This document shows, piece by piece, positions 1 to 9,412 of a stretch of 64,000 bases of DNA. Both the position numbers and the translations under genes were made by a program. The number at the start of each line of letters is the position of its first letter. Positions within the stretch are counted from its first letter, which is position 1. Source of the stretch: Saprospiraceae bacterium (GTDB taxonomy: Bacteria; Bacteroidota; Bacteroidia; Chitinophagales; Saprospiraceae); NCBI GenBank assembly GCA_022841745.1, contig JALHQW010000002.1:173377-237376 (forward strand), written 5' to 3'. The notes below the pieces were generated by a model. That model saw only the letters and a program-made list of their open reading frames with translations, did no database searches and was not told the origin of the DNA.

Positions 1-127
1 GCGACGGCAGGGCATGGCAGGTGCCGCACTGGGCTTTGGCGAGGGCTTCGCCGTCGGTTTCCGCTGGGTTTGCGCAGCGAAACAGCAGAAAAAGCATGGC
101 GCAGCAAGCAAATAAATGCTTTTTCAT
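1..127 (-). CDS. Cytochrome c-like lipoprotein (partial, C-terminus off window)
   Basis: Reading leftwards from an ATG at 127 gives MKKHLFACC, a hydrophobic stretch, a possible lipobox ending LLFRC, then AKAQCGTCHALP. The CGTCH is a c-type heme attachment motif, so this is probably an exported, membrane-anchored c-type cytochrome or cytochrome-domain protein. Only 42 residues are present because the window begins inside the gene. Its ATG overlaps the stop of the upstream TIGR02206-like gene by 4 bp (ATGA), implying translational coupling and an operon. The lipobox is weak (Arg before Cys), so a plain signal peptide is possible. Confidence 0.6.
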   Translation of the reverse strand, partial: MKKHLFACCAMLFLLFRCANPAETDGEALAKAQCGTCHALPS

Positions 128-852
128 GTGACAGCTTTTTTACCTGAAGAAAGCAGCACGGGCAGCAGCGCCAGCACGAAGCAAACCAAGGCGACGCCCT
201 CGCTGACGAGCAGGTACCAAGGGTACGGGCCGAGGTAGTCGAAGGCGGAGGCAGTGGGCGGCTTGCCCATGAGGTAGGCATAGTTGGAGCCGAGCAGGAG
301 GTTGATGCCGTACAGCGCCAGGACGTAAACTTGGAGCAGCAGGAAGGCTCGCCAAAGGCTTTTCCAGGTCGGGCGGATACCGAAAACGAAAGTGGCATAG
401 ACGGCGAAAACGACCAGCCCACCATGCACGGCCCAATATTTCACGAAGGTATAATGCGGGAAGCCCTCGAATAGGTGCGGCGTGAGCACGGCCTGGGTCG
501 TGCCAGCGAAAATCCAGAAATAGAGCACCTCCTGCACCCGGTGCTTGGGCGTCCACATGAGCACGGGCAGCAGCAGGGCGGTGAAATTGCAGATGTCGAA
601 GGGCAGGTCGGTCTTGGGGTCAAAAACCCCCTCCCACATCCGCAGGGCTATCCAGCCGACGACGGCCACGGCCATGACGAGGGTCATCGCACGGGCCAAG
701 CTGACTTGCTGTGCTTCCGTTAGTTTCCGCTTCGCAAAAATAGACAGTCCGATGGCCAAGAGCAGTATGAGTGCCATCATCATAAGGTGCTGGTTTCCAA
801 ACAGTTGGAAGTCGGTGTTCGGCTTGAAGAACAGGTATTCGCTGGGCAGCAT
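124..852 (-). CDS. TIGR02206 (YwaF-like) integral membrane protein
   Basis: 242 residues from the ATG at 852 (MLPSEYLFFK); an upstream in-frame start at 981 would add a polar 43-residue leader and is less likely. About seven transmembrane segments are visible, the first near HLMMMALILLLAIGLSI and the last near LVCFVLALLPVLL. The internal LPFDICNFTALLLP and a Tyr/His-rich stretch (HYTFVKYWAVHGG) match what I know of the TIGR02206/YwaF family, whose function is not established. It overlaps the following cytochrome c-like gene by 4 bp on the same strand, so the two are probably co-transcribed. A role in the cell envelope is inferred only from topology. Confidence 0.75.
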   Translation of the reverse strand: MLPSEYLFFKPNTDFQLFGNQHLMMMALILLLAIGLSIFAKRKLTEAQQVSLARAMTLVMAVAVVGWIALRMWEGVFDPKTDLPFDICNFTALLLPVLMWTPKHRVQEVLYFWIFAGTTQAVLTPHLFEGFPHYTFVKYWAVHGGLVVFAVYATFVFGIRPTWKSLWRAFLLLQVYVLALYGINLLLGSNYAYLMGKPPTASAFDYLGPYPWYLLVSEGVALVCFVLALLPVLLSSGKKAVT

Positions 853-1002
853 GGTCGGTCGTTTTGTTTGAAGCTGCTGATTACGGCGAAGCTGGGAAAT
901 TGCGAAGGAAAAGGGGGTTATTTTTGGGTTAAGTCGTTTTGAAAGGTAAGGGCGGTCGTTGGATAGCCGCATCTTTGCCACGTCTATTGACCTTATTTAG
1001 CC

Positions 1003-1302
1003 TTGGGATTAGAACAAGAAAAATCAGCCACATTGAAATTCGGCCTTGTCCTGAACCATGTGGAAGCGAGGTTTGAAATATGGCTGCTGGGTCAAACTGG
1101 CGATGTCCAAAAAAAGTATTGGAACCTGTTAAAAGCCACCAAATGGAACCGGGAAAGGACGAGCATGCCCAAATATTCCGTCCTTGAAGCGGTGATGGTT
1201 TAAAGCCCTGATTTCAACGAATTGGATGCATTGAGCAAAGAAATTGAATTGAGGCTGGTTCAAGTTTCTGATGAAATCTTGGACGAACTGAACGCTTTGT
1301 AA
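1003..1302 (+). pseudogene. DUF7000-like protein remnant with in-frame stop
   Basis: An open stretch from 1003 (only a TTG start; an in-frame TGA lies at 988) encodes VEARFEIWLLGQTGDVQKKY followed by WNLLKATKWNRER, resembling the C-terminal half of DUF7000-type proteins of Firmicutes and Bacteroidota. It is cut by TAA at 1201. The same frame then continues SPDFNELDALSKEIELRL to a second stop at 1300, and this part also fits the family (PDF-DLD-LTKEIE-like). One nonsense change, for example GAA to TAA, would explain the break. The usual N-terminal half is absent, so the locus looks both truncated and interrupted. Confidence 0.5.
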
Positions 1303-1400
1303 AAGCAATAAAATCGATATAAAATGCAACTAGTAACCACGGCAACAAAACGGCGCTGGCCTAAATTCGAGCAACGCTGAGCCGCAGTTTTTACCTCGAT

Positions 1401-1883
1401 TCAAATTGGCAATTTCGCCACCTCAAAAGCATGAAAATGCACCTCACGCACAAACGGCATATTCCCAAACAGTTTTTTGCCGCCAGGCAAAATCTTCATG
1501 CGCCCAAGCCGCCGGTTCCCTCGCTCCATTTCGGTAGCCGTGGGTGCCCGCCGCTCGCCGAGGGTGCCATAGATTTTGGTCATGGGCGGGGTCTCGAATT
1601 TGCCAAACAGCAGGCTTTTCAGCCAAAACCATTTACTGCTGTTCACGGACATGACGCAGACCTTGGGGTTGGCCTTCGCATTGGCGGGGATGTTTTTGGT
1701 AAAAATTTCAAAGTAAAAACCTGAAAACCCGTCACGGTTCAGGAAGAAGGAGCCAATGGGCGTGGCGTTTGGCTGCCCGTCGGCGTCCACCGTGGCGATG
1801 GCGACGTGGAGGTTGCTGGCAAAACCGTGTCGGAAATTGCGGCGGATGATTGGCCAGTTTTCCGCTGTGATGGGTGAAGGCAT
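1401..1883 (-). CDS. Pyridoxamine 5'-phosphate oxidase-like flavoprotein
   Basis: 160 residues from ATG at 1883 (MPSPITAENW); an earlier in-frame ATG at 1946 would add 21 residues with no domain character. Features typical of the split-barrel FMN-binding (PNPOx-like) fold are visible: HVAIATVDADGQPNATPIG near the N-terminus, then GFYFEIFTKNIPANAKANP and a basic NSSKWFWLKSLLFGKF strand. Such small proteins bind FMN and often act as reductases or heme/flavin-handling proteins of unknown substrate. It stands alone on the minus strand between the broken DUF7000-like gene and the giant secreted protein. The substrate cannot be predicted. Confidence 0.7.
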   Translation of the reverse strand: MPSPITAENWPIIRRNFRHGFASNLHVAIATVDADGQPNATPIGSFFLNRDGFSGFYFEIFTKNIPANAKANPKVCVMSVNSSKWFWLKSLLFGKFETPPMTKIYGTLGERRAPTATEMERGNRRLGRMKILPGGKKLFGNMPFVREVHFHAFEVAKLPI

Positions 1884-2104
1884 GGAACTGATTTTTTGAA
1901 AGAAACAGGGTGGTTTCATAAAGGTTTTGATTTTAGCATTTGACAAAATCGAGCAAGAAATGCCTTAACTATTACGAGCATACCGTCTGTCTTAACCTTG
2001 GCTTCAGTTTCCCTTAACCTAAACTTTAGCCAACCTTAACCCTTACTTAATCCAGCCCCAATTTTATGAAAATAGCTTTGCCGTTTAACAAAATTCAAAT
2101 GCAA

Positions 2105-5100
2105 ATGGCAAAACGATTTACAATCATCTATCTTATCAGTTTGTTTTTCTCGTTGGAAGTCCTCGCCCAATTGCCCCGTCAGGGCTTTGAAGGCACGGCT
2201 TCCGACACTTGGTCCTTTACCGCTACGCCCAATGAATACAACGTCACCGTTGACGAGGACTTCTGGACGGACACTACCGTGACACCCCAGATTGCCCCTT
2301 TTGCCGATGGCCGTTTCTGGTTCATGCGGGACTTGGACAACCCAAACGGCGGCTTCAATGGCTTCCATACCCTTGATTTTCAGGCAATTGACATCACTGG
2401 CCAAAATGCCGGTTTAGTCTCCTTTGCCTATTGGACAACCGAGTTCGAGCCTTCCGATAGCATTGGCTATATCATCGCCTTTGACAATGGCACGGATTGG
2501 AACATGGCCAACTACATTGACCTTGACCGCAACACCGGGGCTTGGGCCGTGGTGCAGTACCCCATCCCGCCGGGCAGCACCCACGTCCGCCTACGCCTCA
2601 TGGCCAAGCAGAATGGCGGCTCTGACTGGGCCGGCTTTGACGAAGTGCAAATCGAAGCTGGACTGCCACCTGCCGTCATCGCTTTTGACAAAAAATCGAG
2701 CTACGTGAAGGAGGGGACGGCGACGGCCAGCGTCAAACTGAACATCACCAACTCGAACACGAACCCTTCTTCAGTAAATGTAAAAATACTGTCCGCCTCC
2801 TCGGCGTTGGCAGGTGTTGACCACGGCTACGCCGAAACGACCATAACCTTTCCTGCAAGTTCTACTACCTCCATCCATGTGGACGTCCCCGTCACCGACG
2901 ATGCTGCCGAAGACGGTGGCACCTATTTGATACTCGAACTTGGCGACTTCGTCAATGCCGAGGCTGGCAGCCAGACGCAACATATCCTGCTCATCGCCGA
3001 CAACGACCTTCCAGTGCCTGCGGCAAAAGCTGACGCCATCGCCAGCCTACGCTACGTGACCAGTATTGACGCCGATACCACGGCTGGCAACAGCGCCGAA
3101 ATCGTTGCCTTTGACAAGGCATCGAATCGGCTGTATGCCCTGAACAGCATCCAAAACCGCTTGGCCATTTGGAATTTCACCGACCCATCCTTGCCCACCT
3201 ATTTTAAAAACGTGGACCTCGCACCATACGGCGGCGGCGGTAACTCGGTGGCCGTGCACAACGGCACGGTGGCCTGCGCTGTGCAGGGAAATACGACCGC
3301 CGACAACGGCAAGGTCGTGTTCTTCAACACCAACGGCGATTTCCTCAGTTCGGTTAACGTCGGCAACCTTCCCGATATGTTGATTTTCACCCCGGACGGC
3401 ACCAAAGCAATCACTGCCAACGAGGGCGAACCCAGCGACGACTACCTCACCGACCCAGAAGGCTCGGTCAGCGTGATTGACATGACCCCCGGTGCAGCCA
3501 ACCTCACCGATGCCAACGTGACCACAATTAATTTCAATGCTTTTGACGGACAAATCGCCAGCCTGCGTGCGAGCGGGGTTCGTATTTATGGCCCCAACGC
3601 CAGCGTGTCGCAAGATTTAGAGCCGGAATATGTTTGCGTAAGCCCTGACGGGCAAAGCATTTTGGTGACCTGCCAAGAGAACAATGCCGTCGTTTCAATC
3701 AACCTTGCGACTTTACAAGTGACTGGTATTCTGCCACTTGGCACTATTGACCGCTCGCTCATTGGCAGTGCGCTCGATGCCAGCGACCGCTCGCTGAACA
3801 CTTATTTTGCCAAATGGGACAACCTCGTGGGCATGTACCAGCCGGATGCCATTGAGTGCTTCACGGTGGGCGGAACGACCTACGCCATCTCCGCCAACGA
3901 AGGCGACGCCAGGGCTTATACAGGCTTCACGGAGGAAGTGCGGGTGAACAACCTCACGCTCGACCCCACTGCTTTTCCCAATGCCAGTTTTTTGAAAAAA
4001 GATGAGCTGCTGGGCCGCCTGCGTTGCACCAACGCCACGGGCGATACGGACGGTGACGGCGATATTGACATAATACACGCCTTCGGTGGCCGCTCGTTCA
4101 GCATTTGGAACGTGGGAACAGGTGCGCTCGTCTGGGACAGCGGCGACGACCTGGAGCAGATTACCGCTGCCGACCCAATCTATGGCCCGGTCTTCAACGC
4201 AAACGGCACAAGCAATACGAGAAAAGACCGCAGCGACGACAAAGGCCCAGAACCGGAAGGCGTTGCCATTGGCACAATTGAAGGGGTGACTTATGGCTTC
4301 ATCGCCCTGGAACGCATCGGAGGGGTGGCCATGTACGATTTGAGCGACCCGGCTTCGCCGAAATTCGTGCAGTACATCAACAACCGCAGCACTTCTGGCA
4401 CTGCCGTCACGGGCGATATTGGCCCAGAAGGCTTGAAGTTCATTGCGAAAGCAGATAGCCCGAACGGGCGTGACCTGCTCGTGGTGGCCAACGAGGTGAG
4501 CGGTACCTTGACCATTTACGAAGTAAGAATAGACCGTACCAAGAACGGCGAGTACAGCTTGGAAACCTTTGATTACACGCCCACGACCCAAATCACGCAG
4601 TGGAACGGGCAGCCGATTTTCGACGGCGGCATCTCTGGCCTACACTATATCCCCGGCACGGACAAGGAGTTCTTCGCCGTGAGCGACCGTGGCCCCAACG
4701 CAGACGCTGGCAGCCACCCCAATGCAACTGGCACTACGCTGCTTTTCCCGGAACCCGATTATGCCCCGGTCATCACCCGCTTCAAGGCCGAAAACGGTGC
4801 TTGGACGGTGCAGAGCATCGAGGAAATCAAGCGCCCAGGCGGTACGCCCATCAGCGGCCTGCCACTCCCTACTGGCGCAGGCAACACGGGCGAAATAGCT
4901 TGGTCGGACACTATCCCCACCGTGCTGACGCCAGACCCGTGGGGCATGGACTCGGAGGGCATCTTGGAGGACAATTTCGGCAACCTCTGGCTCTGCGACG
5001 AGTACGGCAGCAGCGTTTGGAAGCTGAACAAAGCGACCAAACAGGTCATCAAGCGTTACACGCCCTTCCCGACCCTGTCCGAGGATGTGGCACTGCCAGC

Positions 5101-7186
5101 CGCCATCGGCATGCGCCGCCCGAACCGTGGTTTCGAGGGAATTGCACTGACACCGAACGGGAAGATTTACACCATCCTGCAAAGCCCAGCCAATAACCCG
5201 ACTGCTGCCGTGGGCAATACAAGCCGCCTGACCCGCCTCGTGGAAATTGACCCAGAGACCGATGCCGTGCGCATGTTTGCCTATGAAATGCTGCCGACCA
5301 CGGGCCAAATCCGCACCCGTGACTGGAAAGTCGGCGATATGGTGGCCATCAACAACAATGAACTATTGCTGGTGGAGCACGGCGAGCGCAACGGCACGAA
5401 CAGCAAAATCATTTACAGGGTCAATATCTCCAACGCCACGCCGCTGACCACTGAGGACTACAACGGCCAGACCTACGAACAGCTCAATACGGCTGCCAAT
5501 GCCGCTGCTTTTGGCATTGTGCCCGTGCAAAAAACGGCCATGTTCGACCTCATCGAAGCAGGTTGGGACTTAACGCACGACAAGCCAGAGGGTTTGTCCA
5601 TCCTGGACGATACACATATCGCCGTAGTGAACGACAACGACTTCGGCATCAACAGCCCCGCAGCCGACGGCGAAATTGTTTTCACCGGGAAAACGACCCG
5701 ATTATATGTTTATGGCCTACCGCAGCCGCTCGGCTATGTGTCGCCGTACTGCTCCTACGCTGCGCCAGTAGCAACCGCAAGCGGCTGTGATGGCGAAACC
5801 GTGACGCTTGATGCTGGTTCCGGCTTCACCAATTACCAGTGGAGCAACGGCTCGACTGCCCAGACTGCTGGTGTGACCGCTGAAGGCAATTACAGCGTGA
5901 CCGTGACGAACGACGTGGGCTGCAAAGCGATTGACAGCATTTTCGTGAACATTAACCCGGCTTCGGTTTTCAACCTTTCGCAAACGCTTTGCCCCGGTAG
6001 TAGCTTAACGGTGAACGGCACGGTTTACGACGAATCCAATCCAACTGGAACGGAAATACTACAGGGGGCAAATGTCAATGGTTGCGACAGCGTCATCAAC
6101 GTGCAATTGGCTTTTTATCCAGTGGCAGCGGGTGCGGTTTCGGCCTCCATTTGCCAAGGCGAAACGTACACATATAATGGACAACCCTTAACTGGTCCCG
6201 GTTCTTTTACATTTGTATTCACCAGCGTGAATGGTTGTGACAGTACCGTTACCGTGACGCTGGAAGTACTACCAGTACCCATGCCGAGCCTCGGCAACGA
6301 CCAGACGATATGTGAGGGTCAGTTTACTACGCTCGACGCAGGTGCTGGCTTCGCAAGCTATCTTTGGAACAACGGCGCTACCACGCAAACCATCCAAGCG
6401 ACAACGGCTGGAACCTATTCTGTTATTGTTACCCATGCCATCAATGTCTGTGATGGGTTCGATGCGCTGACCCTGACCGTGAACCCAGCACCCAGCGTTA
6501 GCCTCGGCGACAACCAGGCCATTTGCGAAGGCGAAAACGCCACGCTGACAGCTGGCGCTGGTTTCAGCAGCTATGCCTGGAGCACGGGCACCACGGGCCA
6601 AAGCATCCAAGTGACACAAACGGGCACCTACTCCGTGGTGGTGAGCAACAGCTTTGGCTGCACGAACCTCGACGCTGCAACGGTATTCGTGAACCCCGCC
6701 CCGGATGTTGACCTCGGCCCTGATACGATTGTTTACGAACCGAACAGCTACGTGCTGGATGCTGGCGCAGGCTTCAACCAGACCTACCTATGGAGCAATG
6801 GCGCTAATTCGCAAACCATTACCGTTACTGCCGATGGCACGTACAGTGTCGTCGTGACCAGCGCCAGCGGTTGTACCAGTACCGACGAGGTGACGGTGAG
6901 CATCGAACCGAATGCCGTGAAGGAGCAGGCGTTGGCTGGCAAGTTGAACCTGTTCCCGAACCCGACTTCAGGCTGGGTGAACCTGGCATTCAGCGAGTTT
7001 GAAACTGGTGCTTACAACATCGGTTTTTACGACGTGACGGGCAGGCTTTTGCTATCGCAAAACCTTGATATTCAAACTGCATTGCAAACATCACAGCTCG
7101 ACTTGAACCATTTCCCGAAGGGGGCTTATTTGGTGAAAATAGGCTCAGAGAAGGGGATGATGGCTAGACGGGTTGTGGTGCAGTAA
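2105..7186 (+). CDS. Secreted choice-of-anchor I / phytase-esterase-like protein with T9SS sorting domain
   Basis: About 1693 residues. The ATG at 2105 gives a clean signal peptide (MAKRFTIIYLISLFF, cut near LAQ); 2066 is an alternative start. Domains in order: N-terminal jelly-roll-like region; Calx-beta-like repeat (ending LLIADNDLP); choice-of-anchor I beta-propeller region with SAEIVAFDKASNRLYAL and EPEGVAIG motifs; esterase-like phytase domain with GISGLHYIPGTDKEFFAVSD and MDSEGILED; four or so Ig/PKD-like repeats rich in 'LDAGAGF' and 'YSVVVT'; C-terminal T9SS type A sorting domain (LNLFPNPTSGWVNL, ending RRVVVQ). It should be exported by Sec and anchored or released at the surface by T9SS. 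A phosphoester-related activity is suggested by the phytase-like domain but is not proven. Confidence 0.85.
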   Translation: MAKRFTIIYLISLFFSLEVLAQLPRQGFEGTASDTWSFTATPNEYNVTVDEDFWTDTTVTPQIAPFADGRFWFMRDLDNPNGGFNGFHTLDFQAIDITGQNAGLVSFAYWTTEFEPSDSIGYIIAFDNGTDWNMANYIDLDRNTGAWAVVQYPIPPGSTHVRLRLMAKQNGGSDWAGFDEVQIEAGLPPAVIAFDKKSSYVKEGTATASVKLNITNSNTNPSSVNVKILSASSALAGVDHGYAETTITFPASSTTSIHVDVPVTDDAAEDGGTYLILELGDFVNAEAGSQTQHILLIADNDLPVPAAKADAIASLRYVTSIDADTTAGNSAEIVAFDKASNRLYALNSIQNRLAIWNFTDPSLPTYFKNVDLAPYGGGGNSVAVHNGTVACAVQGNTTADNGKVVFFNTNGDFLSSVNVGNLPDMLIFTPDGTKAITANEGEPSDDYLTDPEGSVSVIDMTPGAANLTDANVTTINFNAFDGQIASLRASGVRIYGPNASVSQDLEPEYVCVSPDGQSILVTCQENNAVVSINLATLQVTGILPLGTIDRSLIGSALDASDRSLNTYFAKWDNLVGMYQPDAIECFTVGGTTYAISANEGDARAYTGFTEEVRVNNLTLDPTAFPNASFLKKDELLGRLRCTNATGDTDGDGDIDIIHAFGGRSFSIWNVGTGALVWDSGDDLEQITAADPIYGPVFNANGTSNTRKDRSDDKGPEPEGVAIGTIEGVTYGFIALERIGGVAMYDLSDPASPKFVQYINNRSTSGTAVTGDIGPEGLKFIAKADSPNGRDLLVVANEVSGTLTIYEVRIDRTKNGEYSLETFDYTPTTQITQWNGQPIFDGGISGLHYIPGTDKEFFAVSDRGPNADAGSHPNATGTTLLFPEPDYAPVITRFKAENGAWTVQSIEEIKRPGGTPISGLPLPTGAGNTGEIAWSDTIPTVLTPDPWGMDSEGILEDNFGNLWLCDEYGSSVWKLNKATKQVIKRYTPFPTLSEDVALPAAIGMRRPNRGFEGIALTPNGKIYTILQSPANNPTAAVGNTSRLTRLVEIDPETDAVRMFAYEMLPTTGQIRTRDWKVGDMVAINNNELLLVEHGERNGTNSKIIYRVNISNATPLTTEDYNGQTYEQLNTAANAAAFGIVPVQKTAMFDLIEAGWDLTHDKPEGLSILDDTHIAVVNDNDFGINSPAADGEIVFTGKTTRLYVYGLPQPLGYVSPYCSYAAPVATASGCDGETVTLDAGSGFTNYQWSNGSTAQTAGVTAEGNYSVTVTNDVGCKAIDSIFVNINPASVFNLSQTLCPGSSLTVNGTVYDESNPTGTEILQGANVNGCDSVINVQLAFYPVAAGAVSASICQGETYTYNGQPLTGPGSFTFVFTSVNGCDSTVTVTLEVLPVPMPSLGNDQTICEGQFTTLDAGAGFASYLWNNGATTQTIQATTAGTYSVIVTHAINVCDGFDALTLTVNPAPSVSLGDNQAICEGENATLTAGAGFSSYAWSTGTTGQSIQVTQTGTYSVVVSNSFGCTNLDAATVFVNPAPDVDLGPDTIVYEPNSYVLDAGAGFNQTYLWSNGANSQTITVTADGTYSVVVTSASGCTSTDEVTVSIEPNAVKEQALAGKLNLFPNPTSGWVNLAFSEFETGAYNIGFYDVTGRLLLSQNLDIQTALQTSQLDLNHFPKGAYLVKIGSEKGMMARRVVVQ

Positions 7187-7208
7187 TTTTGCACGAGTAT
7201 ACAATGCA

Positions 7209-7248
7209 AAACCCCCGCTTCGGCTTGCGCTGGAGCGGGGGTTTTTTA
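7209..7248. terminator. Bidirectional rho-independent terminator
   Basis: Arms CCCCCGCT (7212-7219) and AGCGGGGG (7234-7241) form a strong GC stem. It is followed by a T-run on the plus strand and preceded by an A-run, so it can serve both converging genes: the secreted protein ending at 7186 and the phosphoesterase ending at 7323. Confidence 0.8.
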
Positions 7249-7322
7249 TTTGAAAACTGGTTTTTTTTAAAATCTAATCCTTACGTGGGCTTCAAAAACT
7301 TCGATATCTGCCCATCCACAAC

Positions 7323-8186
7323 TTATCTCGTACCCTGCTTCGTAGCCGTCACCGTGGCCAAAATCTCCATCAAGGAAGCGTCCTCCTGCAATTCCTGCTC
7401 GTCGTCGAGGTCATGGTGGGCCTCCTTCACCCTGAGCTTTGGGTTGGCAAAATCAAAATCAGCCTCGTCGTATTCGTAAATGCTCCATTTGCCGAAATTG
7501 AATTCGAGGGCTGTCAGGCTTTCCACCCAGTCACCGGAATTGAGGTAGGTGACGCCGTTTTCTTGCCGGATTTGCGGTTGGTGGATATGCCCGCAGACCA
7601 CGTAGTCATAGCCCTTTTCCCTTGCCATTCGGATAGCTGTTTCCTCGAAGTCGCCGATGAACTTCACGGCCTCTTTCACCTTGGATTTTACATTGGCGGC
7701 AAAGGACATCCTCGATTTGCCCACCATGGCCCGCCACTTGTTCACGAGGCGGTTCAGGCGGATGAGCCAGTCGTAGCCGTGGCCTCCGAGCTTGGATAGC
7801 AGGGGCGAATATTGGATGACGAGGTCGAACACATCGCCGTGGAATATCCAGTGCTGTTCGCCGTTGATCTGAATCAGGAGGCTGTCACGCAGGTGGATGT
7901 TTCCAATAGAAAAGCCGGAGTAGCGGCGCAGGGCGTCGTCGTGGTTGCCAGTGATATAATAGACCTTGGTGCCGCCCATCGCCATCTTCATGATGCGCTG
8001 TACGACTTTTACGTGCTCGGCGGGAAACCATTTTTTATTGAATTGCCAAATGTCGAAGAAGTCGCCGTTGAGGATGAGCACCTTTGGCTTGATGCTCTTG
8101 AGGTAGTTTAGTAGTTCCTTTGCGTGGCAGCCATAGGTGCCAAGGTGTACATCGGATACGATGCAGATTTCAAGCGTTTTTTTCAT
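7323..8186 (-). CDS. UDP-2,3-diacylglucosamine diphosphatase-like metallophosphoesterase
   Basis: 287 residues with all calcineurin-like metallophosphoesterase motifs: SDVHLG (Asp12, His14), NGDFFD (Asp42), GNHDD near residue 81, HGDVFD and GHIH. The spacing and the middle region (LRRYSGFSIGNIHLRDS) resemble LpxH-like/UDP-diacylglucosamine pyrophosphohydrolase family proteins, which cleave UDP-2,3-diacylglucosamine in lipid A synthesis. The C-terminal tail is acidic and extra. The gene is divergent from the glycosyltransferase at 8347 with a 160-bp spacer, and the pairing supports a lipid/envelope role. A different phosphoester substrate remains possible. Confidence 0.8.
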   Translation of the reverse strand: MKKTLEICIVSDVHLGTYGCHAKELLNYLKSIKPKVLILNGDFFDIWQFNKKWFPAEHVKVVQRIMKMAMGGTKVYYITGNHDDALRRYSGFSIGNIHLRDSLLIQINGEQHWIFHGDVFDLVIQYSPLLSKLGGHGYDWLIRLNRLVNKWRAMVGKSRMSFAANVKSKVKEAVKFIGDFEETAIRMAREKGYDYVVCGHIHQPQIRQENGVTYLNSGDWVESLTALEFNFGKWSIYEYDEADFDFANPKLRVKEAHHDLDDEQELQEDASLMEILATVTATKQGTR

Positions 8187-8346
8187 GTATTGAACAGGTT
8201 ATGGAATAGCCATCGTTCATAGTTCTTGCTTTAAAGCGGTAAAAGTCGCAGCAGCGTATAAAATATATATAAAGCCAATCTTATGAAATGGTTAAGAATG
8301 CTGCTTTGAGTGGTGCAATAAGCGCCTAAGTCCTTTTTTTCGCCCC

Positions 8347-9339
8347 ATGAAAATCCTTTACGCCATTCAAGGGACCGGAAACGGGCATATAAGCCGGGCA
8401 AGGGACATTGTCCCCATCTTGTCCAAACTGGGGGAATTGGACCTATTGGTGAGCGGCATTCAGGCAGATGTGACCCTGGGATTCCCCGTCAAATATCAAT
8501 TCAAGGGACTCAGCCTCATCTTCGGCAAAAAAGGCGGCGTGGACGTGGTGGAGACCTACCGTAAGAGCAATATGCTCCGCCTCATCCGTGAAGTGCGCAG
8601 CCTGCCCATCCTCGACTACGACCTCGTCATTTCCGACTTTGAGCCGGTGAGCGCATGGGCTTGTTTCCTTAAACGGAAAACCTGCATCGGCCTCAGCCAC
8701 CAAGCCGCCGTACTGCACGAAGCTGCGCCACGCCCTGAAAAATTCGATCCCATCGGCAAGGCCGTGCTGAAACGCTACGCACCCGTCACGCATAGTTATG
8801 GCTTCCATTTCCAAGCTTACGCCAAGGGCATTTTCACGCCCATCATTCGGCAACAGGTGCGGGAATTGAAGGTGGGCGACGAAGGGCATTACACCGTTTA
8901 CTTGCCCGCCTACGCCGATTTGCTCATCCTGAAAACGCTCGTCAAGTTCAAGCAGGTGCGCTGGCAGGTCTTTTCAAAGCATACCAAAAGGGCCTACCAG
9001 ACCGAGAACATTTTTGTGCGACCCATTCAAAACGAGGCTTTTCTGCAAAGCCTCGCCACTTGCCGTGGTATCCTTTGCGGCGCAGGCTTCGAGACGCCCG
9101 CCGAGGCGCTTTTCCTCGGCAAGAAACTGATGGTAATACCCATGAAGGGGCAGTACGAGCAGCAGTGCAATGCCGCTGCCCTTGGGGCAATGGGTGTGCC
9201 CGTGATAAAGAGCTTGAAGGAGAAGCACCATGGTAAGATTGGGGAATGGATAGCCAATGGGGCAACCCAAGTTGTCGAATATCCAGACAATACAAGCATG
9301 TTGATTGAGGGCATTATTAGGGAACATGGCCTGATTTGA
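8347..9339 (+). CDS. Glycosyltransferase family protein (GT-B-like, MJ1255/VC2487 type)
   Basis: 330 residues, beginning MKILYAIQGTGNGHISRA, the N-terminal glycine-rich loop of GT28-like/MJ1255-type glycosyltransferases. The C-terminal donor half has ILCGAGFETPAEALFLGKK and IPMKGQYEQQCNA, typical of nucleotide-sugar binding in MurG-like GT-B folds. It probably transfers a sugar to a lipid acceptor at the membrane. It is divergent from the LpxH-like phosphoesterase and 73 bp upstream of the bestrophin gene. No signal peptide is present, consistent with a cytosolic peripheral enzyme. Donor and acceptor are unknown. Confidence 0.75.
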   Translation: MKILYAIQGTGNGHISRARDIVPILSKLGELDLLVSGIQADVTLGFPVKYQFKGLSLIFGKKGGVDVVETYRKSNMLRLIREVRSLPILDYDLVISDFEPVSAWACFLKRKTCIGLSHQAAVLHEAAPRPEKFDPIGKAVLKRYAPVTHSYGFHFQAYAKGIFTPIIRQQVRELKVGDEGHYTVYLPAYADLLILKTLVKFKQVRWQVFSKHTKRAYQTENIFVRPIQNEAFLQSLATCRGILCGAGFETPAEALFLGKKLMVIPMKGQYEQQCNAAALGAMGVPVIKSLKEKHHGKIGEWIANGATQVVEYPDNTSMLIEGIIREHGLI

Positions 9340-9412
9340 GTTGGCAATGACAGAACCATCTACTTAAAAAGGCGTTTATGAACCTATCCAAAGCCTAACT
9401 GCCAACTAAAAA

